This document shows, piece after piece, positions 18,132-26,516 of a DNA stretch of 64,000 nt. The notes under the pieces were generated by a model, which saw only the letters and a list, made by a program, of their open reading frames with translations, ran no database searches and had not been told where the DNA came from. The first letter of the stretch is position 1. Each line of letters starts with the position of its first letter. Position numbers and translations under genes: made by a program. The DNA is from Nitrospirillum viridazoti CBAmc (lineage in GTDB: Bacteria > Pseudomonadota > Alphaproteobacteria > Azospirillales > Azospirillaceae), in assembly GCF_000730165.1 (NCBI RefSeq), contig NZ_CP022111.1:1736001-1800000 (forward strand). The letters are read 5' to 3'.

Positions 18132-18206
18132 GGCAGCGTAGCTCAGTGGTAGAGCAGGGGAATCATAATCCCTTGGTCGGGGGTTCAAATCCCTCCGCTG
18201 CTACCA
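18132..18206 (+). tRNA. tRNA-Met (anticodon CAU)
   Basis: A 75-nt cloverleaf: acceptor GGCAGCG pairs with CGCTGCT (one G-U at the end), D-arm GCTC...GAGC with a short loop, anticodon stem GGGGA/TCCCT enclosing ATCATAA (CAT), T-arm GGGGG TTCAAAT CCCTC, and an encoded CCA (18204-18206). The anticodon also fits tRNA-Ile2 (lysidine-modified), but the stem sequence looks like elongator Met. It is not an initiator, lacking the three consecutive G-C pairs of the initiator anticodon stem. Confidence 0.92.
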
Positions 18207-18243
18207 ATTCGGTGGTGTCTAACCCGCACCGGCCGCTTACACG

Positions 18244-18286
18244 AACCCCTGGGGCGACCTGCACGGACCCCAGGGGTTTGTTGTTT
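18244..18286 (+). terminator. terminator of the tRNA transcript
   Basis: AACCCCTGGGG (18244-18254) and CCCCAGGGGTT (18268-18278) form a perfect 11-bp stem with a 13-nt loop, followed by TTGTTGTTT. Confidence 0.82.
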
Positions 18287-18306
18287 CTGCATCATCCCGA
18301 CAGCGC

Positions 18307-18828
18307 TTACTGGCCCACGGTGCTGCCGACCGACCCCGGTTCCGGCGCCTCGCCACCCAGGACACGCACGAACAGCAGCTCGTCGCCCTCGCTGCTGGCC
18401 AGCGTCAGGGTATCCAAGTCGCGGCCGGGATCACGCTCGCGGGTCAGGGTGGTGGCGTTGGCCAGGACGTTCAGGTAGTCCTGCTCCAGCTTGGCACGTT
18501 CCGGCGACAGGCAGGCCATGCGGGTGGTGGCGGCCGGCAGCACCTGCAGGTATCCCCCGCCCAGGGTATAGCCGCCGCGATAGCGGTTGCAGCCGGCGCT
18601 GCCCGACAGGATGTTGGCCGCCCCATCGCGGCTGAAGCGTATGCTGATCGGCCCGCCGTTGCCGCCGGGCATGAGAGGATAGGCGCCGCCGTTGCGCTGC
18701 TGCCAATGCTGCAGCTCCCATCCCGTGCCGGCCAAGTCCTCCGCCGAGACATTGGACACCGGCGTGGGCATGGAGCACCCCACCAGGGCCAGAGCCGCCA
18801 GGCACGTGATCGCGACGGTACGCAGCAT
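18307..18828 (-). CDS. META-domain lipoprotein (HslJ-like)
   Basis: 173 aa with a lipoprotein signal ending LALVGC (lipobox Cys at about 18), then a META domain: GTGWELQHW, ISIRFSRDGAANILSGSAGCNRYRGGYTL, MACLSPERAKLEQDYLNVL. META/HslJ proteins are small envelope proteins linked to heat or novobiocin resistance in E. coli; the role here is not shown. The second of two nearby ATGs (18828) is chosen because GGGGAGG sits at ideal spacing; the other would start at 18834. Confidence 0.87.
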   Translation of the reverse strand: MLRTVAITCLAALALVGCSMPTPVSNVSAEDLAGTGWELQHWQQRNGGAYPLMPGGNGGPISIRFSRDGAANILSGSAGCNRYRGGYTLGGGYLQVLPAATTRMACLSPERAKLEQDYLNVLANATTLTRERDPGRDLDTLTLASSEGDELLFVRVLGGEAPEPGSVGSTVGQ

Positions 18829-19040
18829 CCTCATCCTCCCCAAGGTGTCGGCAAGCCCTTGTTCCGCATGCCGAATGTGGTGGGGTCAGACTACGCGCGG
18901 GCAAAACCGCTGGCGATACCTCCCTTATGCGTGCGCCGTCCGGCTAGGGGGCCTTGCCCTCCGGCCTAAGCGGATCCGTTTTCCAGAACCAGGCGAAGGC
19001 GACCGTCCGCGCTGAAGGCCGCGACGTCGGTCCAGAGCGG

Positions 19041-19901
19041 TTACGGCGGCGGCCTGGTAACGGCGGCGTGCATCAGGCGGCTGATGCCACCCAGGACCAA
19101 ACCATCGGTGCGGCCCGCGAAATAGCGGGGATTCAACTCGACCGGCCCCACATCCTCCAGCGCGCCGAAGCCGAGCCCGCGCAGGTCGGCCGCCAGCGCA
19201 TCGGGGGTGAAGAAGCTTCGCCACGGCTCGCCCTCCGCCGCCGCGCGGTCCGCCATGGCCTGAAAGGCGGCGCGCTGTCCTTCGCTCAGGGTGTCCGGCG
19301 GCAGGCTGTAGTCGAAAACGATGCCGCTGCCGATGGGCAGGGCCGCGATGGCGCGCAGCGTGTCCACGATGGCATCGCGCGTGAGATAGATGGCCACCCC
19401 CAGCCAAGCGACGAAAGCCGGCCGACTCCGGTCAAAGCCGGCACGGGCCAGCCCCTCCGCCAAGGTGTCACGCTCGAAATCCACGCCGGCATAGGCGACG
19501 CTGGATGGCGGCAGGATGCCCGCCGTCGCCAGCGTGTCCCGTTTCCACGCCTGCGTCGCCGGATGATCCACTTCGAACACCCGCAAATCAGGATAGGGAT
19601 TGCGGTAGGCGAAGGTGTCGAGGCCGGCGCCCAACACCACGTACTGCCGCACGCCATCAGCGACGGCGGTGGCCAGCGTGTCCTCGGCGAACCGGCTGCG
19701 GGCCACGACGGAAGCGCGCAGGAAGCGCACGGTGGGCGTGCGCAGCCGCGCCTCATCCGAGCGGATGCGCGCCTCGGCACCTGGCCCCAGGATGGGCAAG
19801 GCGACCGGATCGGCGAAAACCACCGGCCCGTCCATGATCTGGTGCGCCGCCCGCAAACCGGCGACGGCAAGGGCGGTGCGGCTGGGGCGCCCGGCATCCA
19901 T
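19041..19901 (-). CDS. class I SAM-dependent methyltransferase (LCMT/TIGR00027-like)
   Basis: 286 aa. The SAM-binding block is VRQYVVLGAGLDTFAYR (about 85-101), followed by the acidic strand LRVFEVDHPATQAWK that contacts the ribose, and ERDTLAEGL. The N-terminal SRTALAVAGLRAAHQIMDGP segment is typical of the leucine carboxyl methyltransferase-like O-methyltransferase group common in actinobacteria and some proteobacteria. The substrate is unknown. It ends the leftward run that starts with the HigBA genes, 10 bases after the antitoxin stop, and may be read through from that operon. Confidence 0.85.
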   Translation of the reverse strand: MDAGRPSRTALAVAGLRAAHQIMDGPVVFADPVALPILGPGAEARIRSDEARLRTPTVRFLRASVVARSRFAEDTLATAVADGVRQYVVLGAGLDTFAYRNPYPDLRVFEVDHPATQAWKRDTLATAGILPPSSVAYAGVDFERDTLAEGLARAGFDRSRPAFVAWLGVAIYLTRDAIVDTLRAIAALPIGSGIVFDYSLPPDTLSEGQRAAFQAMADRAAAEGEPWRSFFTPDALAADLRGLGFGALEDVGPVELNPRYFAGRTDGLVLGGISRLMHAAVTRPPP

Positions 19902-19911
19902 TAAAGGAACC

Positions 19912-20223
19912 TCAAGCAGCGACGGCGGTGTGCGCCTTACCCTTGGCCGGCGTCAGGCGAATTTCCACGTCCACGTCCAGATCATTCAGGAAACGCAGCA
20001 ACCGATCCAGGGTAAAACCCGACAGCTTGCCCCGGACCAGGGCGGACACCTTGGGCTGATCAATGCCCAGGATTTGCGCCGCCTGGGCCTGGGTCAGCTT
20101 ACGTTCTTCGATCACGTCACTGATGCGCGACGCAATTTCCGCCTTGACCTGGCGTATTTCCGGGTCAGGCAAGCCTAAGTCCGCGAAGATGTTGCCGCTA
20201 CTCACCATTACGTCGTTACTCAT
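19912..20223 (-). CDS. higA: XRE-family antitoxin (HigA-like)
   Basis: 103 aa with a helix-turn-helix (ERKLTQAQAAQILGIDQPKVSALVRGK cut across about residues 40-66) and the GFTLDRLLRFLNDLDVDVEI tail typical of HTH antitoxins paired with Gp49-like toxins. It overlaps the toxin gene by 8 bases, so the order is toxin first, antitoxin second, as in higBA. Expected to neutralise the toxin and repress the operon. GC is visibly lower than in neighbouring genes. Confidence 0.85.
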   Translation of the reverse strand: MSNDVMVSSGNIFADLGLPDPEIRQVKAEIASRISDVIEERKLTQAQAAQILGIDQPKVSALVRGKLSGFTLDRLLRFLNDLDVDVEIRLTPAKGKAHTAVAA

Positions 20224-20593
20224 TGCGCTTATCCTTTTGGCGCCGACGATGATCTTCTTCAGCCAACTTCAGGCGGGTCCGAATTAAATCCATATCGGCT
20301 TGAGGGGTAGCGATACCCCTCTTCGATTTCTTCTGAAAGGCATGAAGGACATAGATGGCGGCTTCAAAGCGGACCGTATAGACGCACCGGTACGCATCCC
20401 CATCATGGTCATCAAGCAATTCTAAAATCTGACTGCCGCCAAAGCCCTTCAGCGGCTTCGCATTGGGATGCTTTTTCCCAATTTGGGCTTGGTAAAGTCC
20501 GAAGCCCACCAAATCTTGAACATCCTCAGGAAATTCCCTCAAATCCTTATGGCTTGAGGCTACCCATCGGACTTCTCGTCTTCCCAAAACCAT
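20216..20593 (-). CDS. higB: RelE/HigB-family toxin (phage Gp49-like)
   Basis: A 125-aa basic protein of the phage-derived Gp49-like/HigB family: VRWVASSHKDLREFPEDVQ at the N-terminus, GKKHPNAKPLKGFGG, and the core RCVYTVRFEAAIYVLHAFQKKSK. These toxins usually cleave ribosome-bound mRNA. GGAGGGG precedes the ATG by 10 bases. Base composition is noticeably AT-richer than the surrounding genome (runs such as CCCAATTTGGGC), indicating acquisition by transfer. The 8-bp tandem repeat lies 60-160 bases upstream, in the promoter side of this operon. Confidence 0.87.
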   Translation of the reverse strand: MVLGRREVRWVASSHKDLREFPEDVQDLVGFGLYQAQIGKKHPNAKPLKGFGGSQILELLDDHDGDAYRCVYTVRFEAAIYVLHAFQKKSKRGIATPQADMDLIRTRLKLAEEDHRRRQKDKRNE

Positions 20594-20653
20594 AACCAGT
20601 ATGCCCCTCCTTAGGGCCGGCTGAATGGGTGGTCATTTCAGCTTCTCCTTCAT

Positions 20654-20756
20654 CGTCAGGTCGTCAGGTCGTCAGGTCGTCAGGTCGTCAGGTCGTCAGG
20701 TCGTCAGGTCGTCAGGTCGTCAGGTCGTCAGGTCGTCAGGTCGTCAGGTCGTCAGG
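20654..20756. repeat. 8-bp tandem repeat, about 12.9 copies
   Basis: The unit CGTCAGGT is repeated 12 full times plus 7 of 8 bases without a single mismatch. It lies between the HigBA start (20593) and the end of mnmA (20849). The unit length is not a multiple of three and the tract is outside coding sequence. Perfect identity suggests recent slippage expansion. Confidence 0.97.
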
Positions 20757-20848
20757 CACGATATGCCAAATTTAGCATTCCCTCAAGCGCAGAGCGCTCG
20801 GCTGGATTTCCAAGCTGGGTCTAAGGTTTCTATTTGTGTGGCGGCAGC

Positions 20849-21997
20849 TTAGACCGCGCCCACGATCCAGCCACCACCCAGGACGCGGTCGCCCTGGTAG
20901 AAGACGGCCGCCTGGCCGGGAGCGACGCCGAACTGGGGCTGGTCCAGGTCCACGATGGCCCCCCCGGGGGAGGGGCCCTCATCAGTCAGGAACAGACGGG
21001 CCGACAGGGCCGGCTGCGCGGAGCGTAGCTTGACCGTCACGGGCAGCCCAGCGGCCGGAGCGGCGCCGCCCAGCCAGTTGACCTCGCGCACGGTCACACG
21101 GGTCCGGGCCAGGGCCGCACGCGGGCCCACCACCACCTGGGCGCTGGCGGCGTCCACGCGCACGACGTACAGCGGATCGGTGTCGCCGCCGGGCTCCACC
21201 GCCAGGGTGGCATTGCCGCCCAGGCCTAAGCCCTTGCGCTGGCCCACGGTGTAGTTGATGACGCCGTCATGCCGGCCCAGCACACGGCCGTCGACATGGA
21301 CGATGTCGCCCGGCGTGACGGCGCCGGGACGCAGGCGGTTCACCACGGCGGCGTAGGAGCCGTTGGGGACGAAGCAGATGTCCTGGCTGTCGGGCTTGTC
21401 GGCCACCGGCAGGTTGTAGCGGTCGGCCAGCGCCCGGGTTTCCGTCTTGGGCATGCCGCCCAGGGGGAAGCGCAGGAAATCCAGCTGCGCCTGGGTGGTG
21501 GCGAACAGGAAGTAGCTCTGGTCCTTGGACGGATCGGCGGCGCGGTGCAGTTCCGCCCCGTTGGCGCCCTGCACCCGGCGCACGTAGTGCCCGGTGGCCA
21601 GCGCCTCCGCCCCCAGATCGCGCGCCTGGTCCAGCAGGTCGCGGAACTTGACCCGCTGGTTGCAGCGCACGCAGGGGATGGGCGTCTCGCCGCGCAGGTA
21701 GCTGTCGGCGAAATCCTGCATCACCGCGTCGGAGAAGCGGGATTCATAGTCCAGGACGTAATGGGGGATGCCGATGGTCTCGGCCACGCGGGAAGCGTCG
21801 TAGATATCCTGGCCGGCGCAGCAGGCGCCCTTGCGCCCCACGGCCATGCCGTGGTCGTACAGCTGCAGGGTGACGCCCACCACGTCGTAGCCCTCCTCCT
21901 TCAGGAGGGCCGCGGTGACCGAGCTGTCCACCCCGCCGGACATGGCAACCACCACGCGGGTGTCGGCCGGTGCCTTATCGAAGCCTAGGGAATTCAT
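20849..21997 (-). CDS. mnmA: tRNA-specific 2-thiouridylase MnmA
   Basis: A 382-aa ATP-dependent enzyme that thiolates U34 of tRNA-Lys/Glu/Gln. The PP-loop is SGGVDSS (20-26). The first catalytic cysteine lies in [12 protein letters not shown] and the second, persulfide-accepting, in [10 protein letters not shown]. The GTDP-like [14 protein letters not shown] segment and the C-terminal beta domain ([16 protein letters not shown]-type ending) are intact. The start at 21997 ([14 protein letters not shown]) is preferred over 22051 because the upstream extension is unconserved-looking. It depends on sulfur from a cysteine desulfurase, one of which is encoded at 27.3 kb. Confidence 0.95.
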   Translation of the reverse strand: MNSLGFDKAPADTRVVVAMSGGVDSSVTAALLKEEGYDVVGVTLQLYDHGMAVGRKGACCAGQDIYDASRVAETIGIPHYVLDYESRFSDAVMQDFADSYLRGETPIPCVRCNQRVKFRDLLDQARDLGAEALATGHYVRRVQGANGAELHRAADPSKDQSYFLFATTQAQLDFLRFPLGGMPKTETRALADRYNLPVADKPDSQDICFVPNGSYAAVVNRLRPGAVTPGDIVHVDGRVLGRHDGVINYTVGQRKGLGLGGNATLAVEPGGDTDPLYVVRVDAASAQVVVGPRAALARTRVTVREVNWLGGAAPAAGLPVTVKLRSAQPALSARLFLTDEGPSPGGAIVDLDQPQFGVAPGQAAVFYQGDRVLGGGWIVGAV

Positions 21998-22097
21998 GGG
22001 CCCGCATATGGGCCAAGATGCGCCAAAGCGCAAGCGCGGCCTGGCGGTCATTCCCGCAAGGCCGGCCTGTGCGTTTGCACGCCCTCAGACGCCGGGC

Positions 22098-22166
22098 GCC
22101 CGCACCGCGGGCTTGGCTTTCTCGCTCCGCCCTTCGGTGCTCGCTCCGGCGCCCGCGGTCGCGGGC
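22098..22166. repeat. REP-like extended palindrome
   Basis: GCCCGCACCGCGGGC (22098-22112) pairs with GCCCGCGGTCGCGGGC (22151-22166) with one bulge. The 38-base centre contains CTCGCTCC...GCTCGCTCC. Each arm is also self-complementary, so the DNA can fold in more than one way. It is intergenic between mnmA and the ferredoxin gene. This looks like a dispersed palindromic element, but no second copy occurs in the window. Confidence 0.6.
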
Positions 22167-22170
22167 TACA

Positions 22171-22196
22171 ACGGCATGAGGAGAACCTCATGCCGT
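22171..22196 (-). terminator. hairpin just after the ferredoxin gene
   Basis: ACGGCATGAGG (22171-22181) and CCTCATGCCGT (22186-22196) form a perfect 11-bp stem closed by a 4-nt loop, 5 bases beyond the ferredoxin stop. There is no T-run, so it may act as an mRNA-end stabiliser or a weak terminator rather than a classical one. Confidence 0.55.
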
Positions 22197-22201
22197 CGGC
22201 A

Positions 22202-22516
22202 TCACTTGGCGCCCGGCAGCTGCACGACCAGGCCGTCCAGCTCTTCGGAGATGCGGATCTGGCAGCCCAGGCGCGAGGTCTTGGTCAGGCCGAACGCCAG
22301 GTCCAGCATGTCCTCCTCATCTTCCTTGGCATCCGGCAGCAGGTCGTACCATTCCGGCGCCACGACGACGTGGCAGGTGGAGCAAGCCAGCGAGCCCTCG
22401 CAGGCGCCTTCCAGATCGATGTTGTGCCGACGCGCGACCTCCAGGATCGACAGGCCCAGCGGGGCGTCCACCTCGCGGCGGGTTCCATCGGTCTCAACGA
22501 ACGTCATCTTGGGCAT
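22202..22516 (-). CDS. fdx: [2Fe-2S] ferredoxin, ISC/adrenodoxin type
   Basis: A 104-aa electron carrier. Cluster ligands are C39, C45, C48 ([12 protein letters not shown]) and C85 (LGCQI), the spacing of adrenodoxin-type ferredoxins. Acidic residues (KEDEEDMLD, 64-72) form the partner-docking face. ISC ferredoxins donate electrons during Fe-S cluster assembly, fitting with the cysteine desulfurase and HscB genes 4-5 kb to the right. ATG 22516 begins the conserved MPKMTFVE strand; an upstream frame opens at 22564. Confidence 0.92.
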   Translation of the reverse strand: MPKMTFVETDGTRREVDAPLGLSILEVARRHNIDLEGACEGSLACSTCHVVVAPEWYDLLPDAKEDEEDMLDLAFGLTKTSRLGCQIRISEELDGLVVQLPGAK

Positions 22517-22741
22517 GGGATCTGGATCACTCTGATAAGGGTTGGCCAATAAACGGGTCATCACCGGCGGGCGCCCCGGACGCCGCCCGGATCAGCCTGC
22601 TTTGGTAGAGGGCGGCGGGCCACTTGTAAAGATGGCGTCACGCATGCCGGCCGCCAACGGGGCGCCCGCGACGGGACGCGTCATGGAACCGACACGGACG
22701 GCGCTGTATGAAGGTCGGAAATCGTCACCCATGGCTCACCC

Positions 22742-23452
22742 ATGACAGACAAGGCCCGCCCCATGCCGTCCCTTCGCTGGCTGTTGCCATCGTTCCTGGC
22801 CCTCGCCCCAATGGCCGCCCTGGCGGCTCAGCCCGCCGTCGCGGCCAAGCCCCAGGGCGCAAAAGCGGCACCGGGCGATGGTCCCCAGGGCATCGCCAAC
22901 CTGAATCCCATCGCCCTTGAGTACGGCGTCAACACCCTGGACAACTTCGCCCCGGACGGACGGACGGCCATCGTCATCCGCGCCTGGCGCGATAACGGCA
23001 ACGCCTGGGGCCACGCCACCTACATGGTGATGATGAAACCGGCCGGCGGCGACCGCCACGGCTGGAACCTGGTGTCGGTCGAGGCGGAGACACCGCCCGG
23101 CGTGGCGGAAATCGTCCGCGACAGCCCGCATACATTTGAGGACGCCGTGCGCTCCGTCATCTTCGCCCACGGCACGGTGGAGGGCAAGCCGCAGACCTTG
23201 CTGCTGATCGCCACCCGCAAGATTGGGGACTCCGTCCCCGACCCGGCTCCCACCACCATCGCCGTCTATCAGCTGACCGCCAACGCCCAGGACGACGACC
23301 CGGTGGGCACCACCGCCGACACCTTCCGCCGCATCCGCAACTGGCAGACCAAGAAGCCCTATTGCAGCAGCGACGCCGCCCTGGCAACCGAACTGCACAT
23401 CCCCCGCCCCGCCGACAGCGAGGCGCCGGAGACGGCTGACGGCTGTTCCTGA
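22742..23452 (+). CDS. hypothetical exported protein
   Basis: 236 aa with a Sec signal (LRWLLPSFLALAPMAALAAQ, cleavage near residue 30). The mature part has alternating strands (DGRTAIVIRAWRDNGNAWGHATYMVMM) and two cysteines near the C-terminus (PYCSS, DGCS) that could form a disulfide. I do not recognise the family. An internal ATG at 22763 is an alternative start. It precedes the CocE-type hydrolase gene by about 110 bases on the same strand. Confidence 0.65.
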   Translation: MTDKARPMPSLRWLLPSFLALAPMAALAAQPAVAAKPQGAKAAPGDGPQGIANLNPIALEYGVNTLDNFAPDGRTAIVIRAWRDNGNAWGHATYMVMMKPAGGDRHGWNLVSVEAETPPGVAEIVRDSPHTFEDAVRSVIFAHGTVEGKPQTLLLIATRKIGDSVPDPAPTTIAVYQLTANAQDDDPVGTTADTFRRIRNWQTKKPYCSSDAALATELHIPRPADSEAPETADGCS

Positions 23453-23561
23453 CCTCATCCCAATCCCCGCTTCCGCCAGGATCCGTAATGGCTTAGCTTG
23501 ACGGCCAAACGGTTCGGGCGCCGGATCGCCCGCGATGGGATTTGGCTGGATGGGGAATGGC

Positions 23562-25574
23562 ATGACGATGGGCAAGGGCGCGGCACGCGCGGTGGCCGCC
23601 TTGGGTTTGGCGTTGACGCTGGCGGGGTCGATGACGGCACCGGTGGCCCTGGCCCAAGGGGCGGCCCAGGGGGCGACGCAACAGGGGCAGGACAAGCCCT
23701 ACAGCGTGTCGGAACACTACACCAAGTACGAATACCGCGTTCCCATGCGCGACGGCGTGGAGCTGTTCACCGTCGTCTACGTGCCCAAGGACCAGTCCAA
23801 GACCTATCCCTTCCTGATGGTGCGCACGCCCTATGGTGTCGGCGCCCGGGTGGGCAGGGAGCTGTGGTACGGCAGCGAGGCCTATCCCAAGCAGCTGGGC
23901 CCGTCACCGGACTTCGACAAGTCCGGCTACATCTTCGTCTTCCAGGACGTGCGCGGCCGTTTCATGTCCGGCGCCAGCTGGGTGGAAATGCGCCCGCACA
24001 TCGACGTCAAGAAGTCCAAGACGGACACCGACGACAGCAGCGACATGCACGACAGCGTGGACTGGCTGCTGAAGAACGTGCCCGGCAACAACGGCAAGGT
24101 CGGGATCTGGGGCATCAGCTACCCGGGCTTCTTCACCTCCGCCAGCATCATCGACAGCCATCCGGCAATCAAGGCCGCCTCCCCCCAGGCGCCGGTGACC
24201 GACCTGTACATGGGCGACGACGCCTACCACGGCGGCGCCTACATGCTGGCGGCCAACTTCAGCTTCTACGCCGCGTTCAAGCCACAGAAGAACCCGACCA
24301 CGGAACCGCGCGGCTGGTCGGACTATGATTTCGGCACCACCGACGGCTATGACTTCTACCTGAGGAAGGGCAGCCTGGCGCAGATTAGCGACCTGTTCAG
24401 CAAGGAGGATGGGATCAACTGGCGCGAAATGGTGGACCACCCCACCTACGACGATTACTGGAAGCCGCGCGCCATCGCCCCGCATCTGAAGAACATCAAG
24501 GCCGCCGTGCTGACCGTGGGCGGCTGGTTCGACGCGGAGGATCTGCACGGCCCCTTCACCACCTACAACGCCATCGAGGCGCAGAACCCCGGCACGCCTA
24601 ACAACCTGGTGATCGGCCCGTGGGTGCACGGCGGCTGGGCCCGGTCCTACGGCCGCAAACTGGGCGCGGTGGACTTCGCTTCCGACACCGGCGACTACTA
24701 CCGCCGGAACATCCTCTTCCCCTTCTTCGAACAGCACCTGAAGGGCGCGCCGGATGCCAAGCTGGCCAAGGCCACGGTGTTCGAGACGGGCACCAACGTC
24801 TGGCGCCAATACGCGTCCTGGCCGCCCAAGCAGGCGCAGACCCGCACCCTGTACCTGCAGCCCGGCGGCGGCCTGGCCTGGACAGCGCCGGCGCCGGCCA
24901 AGAACGGGACCAAATTCGACGAATACGTCAGCGACCCGGCCCATCCCGTGCCCTACGTCGGCTATGTCACCACCGACGTGCCCAAGGAGTACATGGTGGC
25001 CGACCAACGCTTCGCCACCACCCGGCCCGACGTGCTGGTCTACCAGACCGCCCCGCTGGAGAACGACGTCACCATCGTCGGGCCGGTATCGCCCAAGCTG
25101 TTCGTCTCCACCTCGGGCACCGACAGCGACTGGGTGGTGAAGCTGATCGACGTCTATCCGCAGAACCTGCCGCCCGGCCAGGCCGGTGGGGCGGAGGGAT
25201 CGACCGACCCCAAGGCCGACGTGCCGCCGCCGTCGGTCGATCTGGGCGGATACCAGCAGCTGGTGCGCGGCGACCCGCTGCGGGCCAAGTTCCGCAACAG
25301 CTTCGAAAAGCCGGAACCCATGGTGCCGGACCAGGTGACGCCCATTCGCTACGCCCTGGCCGACGTCAACCACACCTTCCGCCGCGGCCACCGCATCATG
25401 GTGCAGATTCAGAGCAGCTGGTTCCCGCTGACGGACCGCAACCCGCAAACCTTCGTCGACATCCCCAATGCCAAGCCGGAGGACTTCAAGGCCGCACGCG
25501 AACGCGTCTACCGCAGCCCCGACTACCCGTCGGCGCTGGAGGTGCGGGTGATGCCGGGGGTAGGCGCGCCCTGA
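23562..25574 (+). CDS. CocE/NonD family exported hydrolase (S15-like)
   Basis: About 670 aa. A signal peptide (ARAVAALGLALTLAGSMTAPVALAQ) is followed by the Xaa-Pro dipeptidyl-peptidase S15 alpha/beta domain: VPMRDGVELFTVVYVP, RTPYGVG, FVFQDVRGRFMSG, and the nucleophile elbow WGISYPG. Later come WFDAEDLHGPF and the C-terminal jelly-roll domain ending in VQIQSSWFPLTDRNPQTF, as in cocaine esterase, alpha-amino-acid ester hydrolase and glutaryl-7-ACA acylase. Likely a periplasmic ester/amide hydrolase. Several in-frame ATGs exist (23535, 23550, 23562, 23568); 23562 has the best GGGGAA spacing. Confidence 0.88.
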   Translation: MTMGKGAARAVAALGLALTLAGSMTAPVALAQGAAQGATQQGQDKPYSVSEHYTKYEYRVPMRDGVELFTVVYVPKDQSKTYPFLMVRTPYGVGARVGRELWYGSEAYPKQLGPSPDFDKSGYIFVFQDVRGRFMSGASWVEMRPHIDVKKSKTDTDDSSDMHDSVDWLLKNVPGNNGKVGIWGISYPGFFTSASIIDSHPAIKAASPQAPVTDLYMGDDAYHGGAYMLAANFSFYAAFKPQKNPTTEPRGWSDYDFGTTDGYDFYLRKGSLAQISDLFSKEDGINWREMVDHPTYDDYWKPRAIAPHLKNIKAAVLTVGGWFDAEDLHGPFTTYNAIEAQNPGTPNNLVIGPWVHGGWARSYGRKLGAVDFASDTGDYYRRNILFPFFEQHLKGAPDAKLAKATVFETGTNVWRQYASWPPKQAQTRTLYLQPGGGLAWTAPAPAKNGTKFDEYVSDPAHPVPYVGYVTTDVPKEYMVADQRFATTRPDVLVYQTAPLENDVTIVGPVSPKLFVSTSGTDSDWVVKLIDVYPQNLPPGQAGGAEGSTDPKADVPPPSVDLGGYQQLVRGDPLRAKFRNSFEKPEPMVPDQVTPIRYALADVNHTFRRGHRIMVQIQSSWFPLTDRNPQTFVDIPNAKPEDFKAARERVYRSPDYPSALEVRVMPGVGAP

Positions 25575-25578
25575 GCCG

Positions 25579-26412
25579 TCAGCGCCGGGCGGGGGCGCGC
25601 CGCAGGTCATCAATCAGCGGCACGATGGCCAGCAGCAGGAGCAGCAGGGCCAGGGGCACCGTCACGGAAAAGCCGATGACCTTGAAGCCCAGGGCGCCCA
25701 GTACCCCGCCAATGAAGAATGAGCCGACCAGGCTGGACAGCAGGCGCAGCTTGGCCAAGTCGGCGTGGACGCGGGTGGCGTCCTGGCCGGCGGCCCTGAC
25801 GGCGTCCGGCGCCCGCCGGTTCCAATAAAGCATCTTGCCCAGCTCGATCCCGATATCCGTCACCATCCCCGTCAGGTGGGTGGTGCGGATGCGGGCGCGG
25901 GATATCTTGGTGATGATGGCGTTCTGCAAGCCCATGATGAAGCACAGCAGGGGCACGGCCACGTCCAGGAAATGGGGGACGGCTGGGCGCAGCATGCCCA
26001 GCGCGCCGAAAAGCAGCAGCAGGGCGGCCTCCAGCGACAGGGGCAAGGCGTACTGGCTGGTGTTGGCCCGGCGCCGGCCCCAGTTGATCAGGATGGCGGA
26101 ACAGGCGGCGCCGGCCAGGAAGGCGCCCAGGGCGCGCAGCCCCATCAGAACCATGTCGGTGGCGCCCAGCACCAAATTGTCGGCCAGGCCCGACACCACC
26201 CCCGACATGTGCGAGGTGTACTGACCCACCGCCAGGAAACCCCCGGCATTGGTCATGCCGGCGACGAAGCACAAGGCCACGGCCAGCTGCGTATCCTCCC
26301 GGTCGCCGCGTTCCGGCGCGATCAGGCGTCGCAGACGGTCGAGCGGCCCCGCGGGGCCCGGCCGCCGGGCGCCGCCGTCAAAGGAGGAAACGCTGGTGTA
26401 AGTCTTGTCCAT
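25579..26412 (-). CDS. DUF1275 (YoaK-like) membrane protein
   Basis: About 277 aa with roughly six transmembrane helices. DUF1275 signatures: LCFVAGMTNAGGFLAVGQYTSHMSG near residue 50, AGAACSAILINWGRRR, and GLQNAIITKISRARIRTTHLTGMVTDIGIELG. Function is unestablished in the family. ATG 26412 is preferred to GTG 26421. It ends 5 bases from the convergent CocE-type gene. Confidence 0.87.
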   Translation of the reverse strand: MDKTYTSVSSFDGGARRPGPAGPLDRLRRLIAPERGDREDTQLAVALCFVAGMTNAGGFLAVGQYTSHMSGVVSGLADNLVLGATDMVLMGLRALGAFLAGAACSAILINWGRRRANTSQYALPLSLEAALLLLFGALGMLRPAVPHFLDVAVPLLCFIMGLQNAIITKISRARIRTTHLTGMVTDIGIELGKMLYWNRRAPDAVRAAGQDATRVHADLAKLRLLSSLVGSFFIGGVLGALGFKVIGFSVTVPLALLLLLLAIVPLIDDLRRAPARR

Positions 26413-26516
26413 GCCCCGCACCCGGTGCCTGCCGGGCGGTCCAGGCGCCGCCCATTGCCAAACATAGCGCCTGAGGGCGGGGGATGATCAAGGATTGGGG
26501 ATCGATAGGCCGGGAA

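Noticed and set aside
18132-18206. tRNA-fMet initiator
   Set aside because: The anticodon stem lacks the three consecutive G-C pairs of initiators and the acceptor end is not the initiator type.
19912-20600. Prophage or integrative element around HigBA
   Set aside because: No integrase, attachment repeats or other phage genes; the AT-richer part is limited to the two toxin-antitoxin genes and the gap.
20654-20756. Possible CRISPR array
   Set aside because: The repeat unit is 8 bp and contiguous with no spacers; it is a simple tandem repeat.
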